Assembly (NCBI GenBank): GCA_945971355.1
Contig: CAMFPD010000148.1
Coordinates: 1 to 5,756 of the forward strand
DNA from: an uncultured Lachnobacterium sp.
Lineage (GTDB): Bacteria; Bacillota; Clostridia; Lachnospirales; Lachnospiraceae
Reading direction: 5' to 3'
DNA: 5,756 bases
Part shown: piece by piece, positions 1-5,756 of the stretch
How the letters are laid out: every line of letters starts with the position of its first letter
Position numbering within the stretch: the stretch's first letter is position 1
Notes under the pieces: model-generated
The model's database searches: none
The model's input: only the letters and a program-made list of their open reading frames with translations
Told to the model about the DNA's origin: nothing
Program-made: the position numbers and the translations under genes

Positions 1-6
1 TATTAA

Positions 7-1974
7 TTATTTATTTTTCTTTTTATGAACGTTTCTAATTGCTTTCTTTTTTGTGTTTCCAGTGCTCTTCTTTGGACTGTTTTTACTTCCGAAAGTTTTC
101 TTGTCATCAGCTTTTTTGTGATAGCTTCTACCATCAGTATTTTGTGAAGAGGTATTGTTTGAAGAAGTCTTAAATGCTCGTCGTGGTTTGATGAGACATT
201 TCTTGTCAAAACCAATCAAATCCTTTCTGCCTGCTTTCATAAGGGCTTCATAGACAAGATCATAATTTTTGGGATTACGATATTGAATAAGTGCTCTCTG
301 CATTGCTTTCTCGTGAGGATTGGTTGTCACGTATACAGGCTCCAAGGTAGCTGGGTCAAGTCCTGTATAGTACATACAGGTTGAGATTGTTGCAGGTGTT
401 GGATAGAAATCCTGAACCTGCTCTGGCATGTAGCCTAAATCTCTTAAGTACTCAGCCAGTTCTATGGCTTCTTTCAAGGTTGAGCCTGGATGTGATGACA
501 TGAGGTATGGCACTAAATACTGCTCTTTGCCAATTTTTTTATTCATGTCATAGTATGCTTTTACAAATTTATTGTAGACCTCTACACTTGGTTTTCCAAG
601 TTTGCTTAAAACCTCGTTTGAAATATGCTCAGGTGCAACCTTGAGCTGTCCACTTACATGATGCTCGCATAGTTCTCTAAGGAAGGTTTGATCCTTATCA
701 TAAATCAGATAGTCAAATCTTATACCTGAACGAATAAAAACCTTTTTTACTTTAGGGAGACTTCTGAGCTCACGTAACAGCTTGATGTAGTCTGAATGAT
801 CAACACGCAGATTCTTACAAGGTGTAGGGAACAGACACTGTCTTGTTGGACAGGCACCTTTTGTTAACTGCTTTTCACAGGCAGGCTGTCTGAAGTTTGC
901 TGTTGGTCCTCCTACATCATGTATATATCCTTTGAAGTCTTTATCTTCGGTTATAAGTTTGGCCTCTGCAATGATAGATTCATGAGATCTGGTCTGTATA
1001 ATTCTTCCCTGATGGAAAGTCAAGGCACAGAAATTGCATCCACCGTAGCAGCCGCGGTTTGAAATAAGGGAAAATTTAACTTCCTTTATTGCAGGGACTC
1101 CACCTGCTTCTTCGTATATTGGATGGTATGTTCTCATGTAAGGTAAGGCATAGGTGTTATCCATTTCCTCCTGTGTGAGAGGTTTCTGAGGCGGATTTTG
1201 TACTACAAAGGTAGTGTCACCATAAGGCTCGTACAGTCTTTTAGCAACAAATGGATCTGTATTACAGTACTGTGTATAAAAGCTTTTTGCAAAAATTCTT
1301 TTATCTTCCTTTATAACATCATAATCGGGAAGCTTTATTGCATCGTAGATTATGGTCTCATCTTTGGTTTTAAATACTGTTCCATCGATGAAGGTAATAT
1401 CCTTCACGTCAATTCCTGAGGCTAAAGCATCTGCAATTTCAACAATACTTCTTTCTCCCATACCATATGAGATAATATCAGCACCTGAATCTAAAAGAAT
1501 TGAGCGCTTTACCTTGTTTGACCAATAATCATAATGTGCCATTCTCCTGAGACTTGCCTCTATTCCACCTATGATTATTGGGGTCTTCTTATAAGTGTGC
1601 CTAATGAGGTTACAGTACACAACGGTGGCGTAGTCAGGTCTTTTGCCCATGACACCTCCTGGAGTGAAGGAATCCTTGTCTCGTCTCTTCTTTGAAACAG
1701 AATAATGATTAACCATGGAATCCATGTTTCCGGCAGAAACTAGGAATCCAAGTCTTGGCTCACCTAATACAGATATAGATGTATCATCCTTCCAGTCGGG
1801 CTGTGAAATTATACCTACTGTATAGCCATGCTGCTCTAATATACGTGAAATAATTGCATGACCAAAAGAGGGATGATCTACATAAGCATCTCCACATACA
1901 TACACGAAATCAAGCTGACTGATACCGCGTTCCTCCATATCCTCTTTTGAAATTGGTAAAAAACCTTTTGCCAT
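7..1974 (-). CDS. ygiQ: YgiQ family radical SAM protein (UPF0313), function unknown
   Basis: A 655-residue radical SAM enzyme of the YgiQ/UPF0313 family. Its substrate is not established, so only the chemistry (reductive cleavage of S-adenosylmethionine at a 4Fe-4S cluster, presumably cytosolic) can be inferred. An N-terminal YgiQ domain fills about residues 1-290 and includes the family-like stretch GGIEASLRRMAHYDYW. The radical SAM core follows, with the CxxxCxxC motif at C309, C313 and C316 (GCYGGCNFC). A second cysteine group lies at C366, C375, C380 and C386, just after the HDVGGPTANF stretch. Further conserved-looking blocks are KVAPEH (445-450) and QDFYPTPATISTCMYYTG (521-538). The last 60 residues are low-complexity and basic. 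The ATG is fixed by AAGGAG six bases upstream. It is the last gene of the pepD-rsuA-ygiQ unit, 28 bases after the synthase stop. The stop codon is six bases from the window edge, so no terminator can be seen. The family assignment is very secure. Confidence 0.95.
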   Translation of the reverse strand: MAKGFLPISKEDMEERGISQLDFVYVCGDAYVDHPSFGHAIISRILEQHGYTVGIISQPDWKDDTSISVLGEPRLGFLVSAGNMDSMVNHYSVSKKRRDKDSFTPGGVMGKRPDYATVVYCNLIRHTYKKTPIIIGGIEASLRRMAHYDYWSNKVKRSILLDSGADIISYGMGERSIVEIADALASGIDVKDITFIDGTVFKTKDETIIYDAIKLPDYDVIKEDKRIFAKSFYTQYCNTDPFVAKRLYEPYGDTTFVVQNPPQKPLTQEEMDNTYALPYMRTYHPIYEEAGGVPAIKEVKFSLISNRGCYGGCNFCALTFHQGRIIQTRSHESIIAEAKLITEDKDFKGYIHDVGGPTANFRQPACEKQLTKGACPTRQCLFPTPCKNLRVDHSDYIKLLRELRSLPKVKKVFIRSGIRFDYLIYDKDQTFLRELCEHHVSGQLKVAPEHISNEVLSKLGKPSVEVYNKFVKAYYDMNKKIGKEQYLVPYLMSSHPGSTLKEAIELAEYLRDLGYMPEQVQDFYPTPATISTCMYYTGLDPATLEPVYVTTNPHEKAMQRALIQYRNPKNYDLVYEALMKAGRKDLIGFDKKCLIKPRRAFKTSSNNTSSQNTDGRSYHKKADDKKTFGSKNSPKKSTGNTKKKAIRNVHKKKNK

Positions 1975-1980
1975 AATTTG

Positions 1981-1986
1981 CTCCTT
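1981..1986 (-). promoter_or_regulatory. Ribosome binding site of ygiQ
   Basis: On the minus strand this reads AAGGAG, followed by a six-base spacer (CAAATT) and the ATG at 1974. It sits in the 28-base gap after the pseudouridine synthase stop codon. It confirms the ygiQ start and suggests independent ribosome loading on a shared transcript. Confidence 0.85.
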
Positions 1987-2002
1987 GGTAAATCTATTGG
2001 TT

Positions 2003-2710
2003 TTATTTAGTCGTTTCTGTTATTCCTGTAATTTCATTGATAGTAATTTTCTTATATTCACCCTTTGGTAAGTTTTCAAGTGTTAAACTGCCAAAGGTTT
2101 CTCTGCGAAGGTAAGTTACTTCACATCCTACTGCCTTAAACATTCTCTTAACCTGGTGAAAACGTCCTTCATATATTGCTAGCCTGGCAGAAGGAAAATC
2201 CTCATCTAAAATATCAAGTTCTGCTGGCAACGTTGGTTTCTCATCACCTATGTCAATTCCGTCTTTAAACAAACGAACAGCATCCTGTGGAACAGGTTTA
2301 TCCAGTTTTGCATAATATGTTTTTGAGACATGGTGCGTTGGACTTAATAACTCGTGACTCAGTTTGCCGTCATTTGTAATCAATAGAAGGCCTTCTGTAT
2401 CTAAATCAAGTCTTCCTACAGGAGAACAGTCCTTTTTGCATTCATTGGGCATATAGTCCATAACTGTTTTATGAAGGTTATCCTTGTTTGCAGTTACGCA
2501 TCCTGCTGGCTTATGGAGAATGTAGTATAGATATTTCTCATATTTTAGAGTTTTACTATCTATACATACAATATCCTTTGCTTCATCTATTTTTATGTCA
2601 GCAGTTTTGGGCGTAGTACCATTTACAGTAACTCGTCCAGCCTTTATAATTTTTTTTACTTCTGACCTTGTTCCAATTTGACAGTCACATAAAAATTTAT
2701 CTAATCTCAT
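2003..2710 (-). CDS. rsuA: RsuA-type 16S rRNA pseudouridine synthase
   Basis: A 235-residue pseudouridine synthase of the RsuA/RluB/E/F family, which converts uridine to pseudouridine in ribosomal RNA. The best subfamily guess is RsuA, which modifies U516 of 16S rRNA in E. coli. An N-terminal S4 RNA-binding domain spans about residues 1-55 (MRLDKFLCDC, then IKAGRVTVNG). The catalytic domain follows, with HKPAG (66-70), the signature GRLDLDTEGLLL (99-110) whose D102 is the expected catalytic aspartate, and the late motif EGRFHQVKRMF (181-191). The length is close to the roughly 230 residues of E. coli RsuA. The start codon overlaps the pepD stop by one base (TAATG) and only a weak purine-rich stretch precedes it, so translation is probably coupled to pepD. 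The family is certain. The exact target is inferred, since RluB/E/F paralogues that act on 23S rRNA or tRNA share these motifs. Confidence 0.92.
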   Translation of the reverse strand: MRLDKFLCDCQIGTRSEVKKIIKAGRVTVNGTTPKTADIKIDEAKDIVCIDSKTLKYEKYLYYILHKPAGCVTANKDNLHKTVMDYMPNECKKDCSPVGRLDLDTEGLLLITNDGKLSHELLSPTHHVSKTYYAKLDKPVPQDAVRLFKDGIDIGDEKPTLPAELDILDEDFPSARLAIYEGRFHQVKRMFKAVGCEVTYLRRETFGSLTLENLPKGEYKKITINEITGITETTK

Positions 2711-4158
2711 TATTTTGCTTCTTCTAAGAATTTAACAAGGAAGTTCCAGTATCTCTCTGTTGAGGAGATACTGAGTCTTTCCTTTGGTGTATGAATATCG
2801 TAATTTGTAGGGCCAAATGATACACAGTCAAGATTTGGAATCTTATCTGATAAAATTCCACATTCTAAACCTGCATGTATTGCATTAAAAACTGGTTCCT
2901 TGCCAAATAATTCCTTGTATACCTTTGCTATTTTAGGTCTGACAGTTGAGTTGTCATTGTACTCCCAAGCTGGGTACTCACCTTCAATCTCATATTCGCC
3001 GCCAAGCATTTCTACAATGTTAAGAACCCTTTTCTTTAAGTCTTCTTTTCTTGAAGCTACGCTACTTCTAAGGGATGTAAGCATACTGAGGCTATCCTCT
3101 TTCAGCTCCAGGATACCAAGATTTAGAGAAGTCTCTACTAAACCAGGAATAACCTGACTCATATTAACCACACCGTTTGGTACAGTTCTAAGATAAAAAA
3201 TTATTTTGTTTATACTTGCATAATCGAGAACCGATTTCTCACTGGTCCCTTTAAAAAATAGGTCTATTCTTGTATTAGGATCAGATTTTGATAATTCTGA
3301 TGATATTTCATGTGCAGTTGCACCAACAATATCTACAAGATCACCATTTGTTCCTTCTGGAATTATGATAGAAACAGTACTCTCACGCGGAATTGCATTA
3401 TCCTTTAAACCTCCCTTGAAATCTATGATTCCAAATGGAATTTCATTGAAGATATTTTCGAGAACTCGGCCCATTAATATATTTGCATTTCCATGTTCCT
3501 TGTGAATTTCAGCACCTGAATGACCACCTTCAAGTCCGGAAATAGTAATTGTAGCCTCAACACCATTCTGTATTACTCTTGAAACTGGAATAGAAGTGTT
3601 TATGCTCATGCCGCCTGCACAGCTTGTGAGAAACTCTCCTTCTACATCACTATCGATATTGAGCATGATATGACCTTTTAGCATAGATAAATCTATTCCG
3701 ATTGCTCCAAACATTCCAATTTCTTCATCAACTGTAATAACTACCTCAAGTCGTGGATGCTTGATATCGTCAGAATCTAAAAGTGCAAGTGCATATGCAA
3801 CAGCAATTCCATCATCGCCACCTAAGGTTGTGCATTTTGCTTTCACAAAATCACCATCTACATATAATTCAAGACCATCTTTCTCAAAATCAATGTTAAA
3901 ACCATTTTCTTTCTCACATACCATGTCCATATGTCCCTGAATAATAATTGGCTCAGCATTTTCATAGCCAGGAGTAGCTTCCTTGATTATTACTACATCG
4001 TTAAGTTCATCCTGATAATATTCAAGATTTCTATCCTTTGCAAAAGCAACAAGGTAATCACTGATTTGTTTTGTGTTTCTGGAACCATGTGGGATATTTG
4101 CAATTTCTTCAAAATAATAAAATACTTTTTGTGGATTTAAATTTTCTAATACTCTCAT
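2710..4158 (-). CDS. pepD: Aminoacyl-histidine dipeptidase (Xaa-His dipeptidase, peptidase family M20C)
   Basis: A cytosolic metallo-dipeptidase that hydrolyses Xaa-His (carnosine-like) and other dipeptides, feeding amino acid and peptide recycling. Numbered from the start chosen here (482 residues), the expected di-zinc ligands and catalytic residues of family M20 are present: H76 and D78 in GHMDMV, D115 in TTLGGDDGIA, catalytic E145 and ligand E146 in TVDEEIG, D169 in LNIDSD, and H456 in NYDIHTPKERLS. The middle section (about 180-390) is the inserted lid/dimerisation domain, which includes GLEGGHSGAEI. The length matches PepD of other bacteria (about 485). An ATG five codons upstream (4173) is also in frame. 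I preferred the ATG at 4158 because AAGGAG lies six bases before it and itself overlaps the upstream codons. This is the first gene of the unit with rsuA and ygiQ, and it faces the ylbJ-like gene across only 30 bases. No key residue is missing. The assignment is very secure and the start moderately so. Confidence 0.95.
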   Translation of the reverse strand: MRVLENLNPQKVFYYFEEIANIPHGSRNTKQISDYLVAFAKDRNLEYYQDELNDVVIIKEATPGYENAEPIIIQGHMDMVCEKENGFNIDFEKDGLELYVDGDFVKAKCTTLGGDDGIAVAYALALLDSDDIKHPRLEVVITVDEEIGMFGAIGIDLSMLKGHIMLNIDSDVEGEFLTSCAGGMSINTSIPVSRVIQNGVEATITISGLEGGHSGAEIHKEHGNANILMGRVLENIFNEIPFGIIDFKGGLKDNAIPRESTVSIIIPEGTNGDLVDIVGATAHEISSELSKSDPNTRIDLFFKGTSEKSVLDYASINKIIFYLRTVPNGVVNMSQVIPGLVETSLNLGILELKEDSLSMLTSLRSSVASRKEDLKKRVLNIVEMLGGEYEIEGEYPAWEYNDNSTVRPKIAKVYKELFGKEPVFNAIHAGLECGILSDKIPNLDCVSFGPTNYDIHTPKERLSISSTERYWNFLVKFLEEAK

Positions 4159-4164
4159 ATCTGT

Positions 4165-4170
4165 CTCCTT
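4165..4170 (-). promoter_or_regulatory. Ribosome binding site that decides the pepD start
   Basis: The minus strand reads AAGGAG here, then a six-base spacer (ACAGAT) and the ATG at 4158. The upstream in-frame ATG at 4173 is directly joined to this site and has only an A/T-rich stretch before it. The sequence therefore favours 4158 as the true start. Confidence 0.8.
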
Positions 4171-4188
4171 CATAAAATAAAATGTAGT

Positions 4189-5094
4189 ATGAAAAAATTA
4201 TTATTTGTTTTAACCTCAATAAGTGTTATAGCCTTTTTTATTATTTGTCCATCACAAGCTGCAGATGCATCTTTAAATGGAATAATCATTTGGTACAAAA
4301 ATATTTTTCCAGTGCTGTTTCCCTGCGTTATTATTTCTAATATTATTCTTAACACTGGAATTATGGACAGACTAAAGAATTCAAAAATGATGATAATTAT
4401 ACTTATCGCCTGTGGACTTGGATTAGGTTTCCCCGTTGGTGGTAAGCTTACAGCTGATTTGTATAGGAAAAACTATCTGAATTATAAACAGGCAAATTAT
4501 ATGTTTCCATTAATAAATAATATAAGTCCATCCTTTGTTGCTTCTGTGATGCTATCTAAATGTCTACATATGGAAAATTTAATTGTGGTATCATTTGTGA
4601 TTTTATATCTTCCATCTGCAGTCTTGGCACTATATTATGGTGTGCGATATAAAGATAATGAATATAACCATGTAAAAAAAGAAGCAATAAAAACGACGTC
4701 AAGATTTAGAATTAATATGCAAATCATTGACGCCGAAATAATTAATGGTTTTGAAACCCTTATAAAGCTTTGTGGTTATATAGTAATTTTTTCTATTATT
4801 GTTCAAATTATAAAAAGTATCACGTACAATGATGCCTTGATAGTAAGTATAGTAACAGGTTTTATCGAAGTGACCAATGGAGTTATTAGTGTAAGTAAAC
4901 AAAATATCAATATGGAACTGAAATATATACTATCCATGGCTTTTGCATCCTTTGGTGGATTATCCTGCTTTGCACAGGCAAAATCCATTATGGAGGATAC
5001 TGATATTAATCCATTAAATTATCTATCTATGAAAATTATTTTTGCATCTGTTACCGTGATACTATCTATATGTGTTCTATTCTTCATCAGCTGA
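4189..5094 (+). CDS. YlbJ-like integral membrane protein (nucleoside-recognition/Gate domain), short form
   Basis: A 301-residue polytopic membrane protein resembling sporulation protein YlbJ and the Gate (nucleoside recognition) domain group. In Bacillus, YlbJ is a sporulation protein of the mother-cell programme; what it transports is unknown. Family-like stretches are the hydrophobic N-terminus with NGIIIWYKNIFPVLFPCVI (30-48), the glycine-rich GLGFPVGGKLTADLY (78-92) followed by NNISPSF (110-116), TGFIEVTNGV (223-232), and FASFGGLSCFAQAKS (252-266). Hydrophobic segments lie near 3-20, 40-56, 67-82, 130-150, 193-208, 215-232, 245-262 and 281-300. It is shorter than Bacillus YlbJ (about 400 residues) and may be a reduced form. 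Upstream in-frame codons offer no other start, and no AAGGAG-like site precedes the ATG. It runs opposite to both neighbours, 30 bases from the pepD start and overlapping the coiled-coil gene by 18 bases at the 3' end. Its codons look more AT-rich than its neighbours'. Family membership is likely; a role in sporulation here is inference. Confidence 0.8.
   Translation: MKKLLFVLTSISVIAFFIICPSQAADASLNGIIIWYKNIFPVLFPCVIISNIILNTGIMDRLKNSKMMIIILIACGLGLGFPVGGKLTADLYRKNYLNYKQANYMFPLINNISPSFVASVMLSKCLHMENLIVVSFVILYLPSAVLALYYGVRYKDNEYNHVKKEAIKTTSRFRINMQIIDAEIINGFETLIKLCGYIVIFSIIVQIIKSITYNDALIVSIVTGFIEVTNGVISVSKQNINMELKYILSMAFASFGGLSCFAQAKSIMEDTDINPLNYLSMKIIFASVTVILSICVLFFIS
4225..4251 (-). promoter_or_regulatory. 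Candidate housekeeping promoter for the pepD-rsuA-ygiQ unit
   Basis: Read on the minus strand, TGGACA (4251-4246) matches five of six bases of the -35 consensus and TATAAC (4230-4225) matches five of six of the -10. The spacer is 15 bases, shorter than the ideal 17. It would give a leader of about 60 bases before the pepD ATG and lies inside the ylbJ-like coding sequence, where any pepD promoter must be because the intergenic gap is only 30 bases. The region is AT-rich, so a chance match is quite possible. Confidence 0.25.
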
Positions 5095-5724
5095 TACAAC
5101 TATGTTTGTTATATCAATATCTGTAATATTTGAGTCATCATTTGCTGGAGCAGGTTTAGGTGCTGCCTGCTGTTCTGGTTCTGGCTCAGATGGAAACAGC
5201 TGAGCTCGGTTTGCAGAAACCACATCAAGATATTCCTGTAATGAATTTACTAAATTTTCACTTCTTGCTTTTGTTGTATCGATTGAGTTTGAAAGAATGT
5301 CCTCAATACCTTTAAGCTGACTGTCTGCGTAAGCCATTGCTCCCATTCTCAAACTGTTAGCCTCGTTAGTTGCATTGTCAAGGATTTCCTGAGCTTGTTT
5401 AGTAGCTATCTGAACCACTTCGTTTGCCTGAGCATAAGCCTGTTGCATAATCTGATGCTCACTAACAAGTTCATTTGTCTGAATCTGTGCCTGTGCAATA
5501 ATTTGATCAGCCTTTGCCTGAGCATCAGCAAGAATTGCTTCTTTGTTACTGATAATCTTTTGATATCTTTTGATTTCCTCAGGTGTTTTTGTTCTCAACT
5601 CCTGAATAAGCTCTTCAAGCTCTTCTTTGTTAACAAGAATCTTATTGCTGGAAAGAGCTGCATATTTACATGAGCTGATGTACTCTTCTATCTCCTCGAT
5701 AATTTGTTCCATCCTACTACTCAT
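5077..5724 (-). CDS. Alanine/glutamine-rich coiled-coil protein, 'ATPase subunit H'-like, function unknown
   Basis: A 215-residue soluble protein with no recognised catalytic motif. A short N-terminal segment (1-45) ends in an acidic helix (NKEELEELIQEL). A long charged, Ala/Gln-rich helical region (about 48-170) follows, with an apparent 11-residue rhythm from residue 64 to about 140, as in rod-like F-type ATPase b subunits and DivIVA-like scaffolds. The tail (178-215) is proline- and acid-rich and probably disordered (PSEPEPEQQAAPKPAPA), ending in a hydrophobic/acidic patch (NITDIDITNIVVSADEE). Lachnospiraceae homologues are, as I recall, often labelled 'vacuolar-type H+-ATPase subunit H' or simply 'ATPase'. 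Nothing here shows ATPase activity: there is no Walker A motif and no transmembrane segment. The ATG at 5724 has AAGGAG eight bases upstream; a second ATG four codons in lacks a well-spaced site. Its last 18 bases overlap the convergent ylbJ-like gene. A structural or cell-envelope scaffold role is a guess only. Confidence 0.85.
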   Translation of the reverse strand: MSSRMEQIIEEIEEYISSCKYAALSSNKILVNKEELEELIQELRTKTPEEIKRYQKIISNKEAILADAQAKADQIIAQAQIQTNELVSEHQIMQQAYAQANEVVQIATKQAQEILDNATNEANSLRMGAMAYADSQLKGIEDILSNSIDTTKARSENLVNSLQEYLDVVSANRAQLFPSEPEPEQQAAPKPAPANDDSNITDIDITNIVVSADEE

Positions 5725-5732
5725 ACGAATTT

Positions 5733-5738
5733 CTCCTT
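5733..5738 (-). promoter_or_regulatory. Ribosome binding site of the coiled-coil protein gene
   Basis: The minus strand reads AAGGAG, then eight bases (AAATTCGT), then the ATG at 5724. This supports the first of the two nearby in-frame ATG codons as the start. Confidence 0.8.
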
Positions 5739-5748
5739 ATCTGCTAAT

Positions 5749-5754
5749 ATTATA
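5749..5754 (-). promoter_or_regulatory. Probable -10 box upstream of the coiled-coil protein gene
   Basis: The minus strand reads a perfect TATAAT, about 10 bases before the ribosome binding site. It would start transcription near 5742 and give a leader of under 20 bases. The matching -35 would lie outside the window, so the promoter cannot be confirmed. The local AT-richness and a possible upstream operon partner make a chance match a real alternative. Confidence 0.45.
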
Positions 5755-5756
5755 TT

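Noticed and set aside
1..6. T-rich stretch at the left edge as a ygiQ terminator
   Set aside because: Only six bases follow the stop codon in the window and no hairpin is visible. The nearby T-rich run is AAA/AAG lysine codons of the ygiQ tail.
1198..1419. Plus-strand open frame opposite ygiQ
   Set aside because: It lies inside a well-supported conserved gene, has no plausible ribosome binding site and has shadow-like composition.
2900..3157. Plus-strand open frame opposite pepD
   Set aside because: It is antisense to the conserved catalytic-family coding sequence and has no recognisable protein features.
4170..4355. Minus-strand 61-codon open frame whose stop overlaps the upstream pepD ATG in an ATGA arrangement
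   Set aside because: It starts with GTG without a ribosome binding site, lies wholly antisense to the ylbJ-like gene apart from its end, and its protein resembles nothing I know. The overlap is most likely chance.
5086..5095. ATCAGCTGAT palindrome as a bidirectional terminator between convergent genes
   Set aside because: It has only five base pairs with no loop and no adjacent T-tract, and lies within coding sequence of both genes.
5395..5673. Plus-strand Leu/Cys-rich open frame opposite the coiled-coil gene
   Set aside because: Its composition is the mirror of Gln/Glu/Lys/Ala-rich coding on the other strand, with no start signals. It is a shadow.
1..5756. CRISPR array, insertion sequence, tRNA or riboswitch
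   Set aside because: No spaced direct repeats, terminal inverted repeats, transposase motifs or tRNA-like folds were seen, and the gaps between genes are too short to hold such elements.

Overview
The window looks like a chromosomal housekeeping segment from a low-GC Gram-positive anaerobe, most likely a Lachnospiraceae-type Clostridia (Butyrivibrio, Pseudobutyrivibrio or Roseburia-like). The reasons are the AT-rich DNA, the strong AAGGAG ribosome binding sites, the Clostridia-style PepD, RsuA-type and YgiQ proteins, and a YlbJ-type membrane protein beside a coiled-coil 'ATPase'-like protein, a neighbourhood I recall from that family. Taxonomy is inferred from family resemblance, not from a search.

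Layout from left to right: three minus-strand genes form a tight unit read as pepD (4158-2710), then an rsuA-type 16S pseudouridine synthase (2710-2003), then a ygiQ-type radical SAM gene (1974-7). PepD and the synthase share one base (TAATG), and 28 bases separate the synthase from ygiQ. Next comes a plus-strand gene (4189-5094) for a short YlbJ/Gate-domain membrane protein. At the right end is a minus-strand gene (5724-5077) for a 215-residue alanine/glutamine-rich coiled-coil protein, with its own ribosome binding site and a perfect TATAAT box at the window edge.

There is almost no non-coding DNA: no gap between genes exceeds about 30 bases, and no stretch over 300 bases lacks a gene. The ylbJ-like gene is squeezed in on the opposite strand. 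Its 5' end is 30 bases from the pepD start, so promoters of the two divergent units must lie inside each other's genes. Its 3' end overlaps the coiled-coil gene by 18 bases. It also lacks a recognisable ribosome binding site and looks more AT-rich than its neighbours.

The three-gene unit combines dipeptide hydrolysis (PepD), 16S rRNA modification (RsuA type) and a radical SAM enzyme of unknown function (YgiQ). No obvious single pathway links them. I saw no mobile element, CRISPR array, tRNA, rRNA or riboswitch, and no convincing evidence of a wholly new system. The points worth a second look are the YgiQ second cysteine cluster and basic tail, the possibly leaderless ylbJ-like gene, the pepD start, and the uncharacterised coiled-coil protein.
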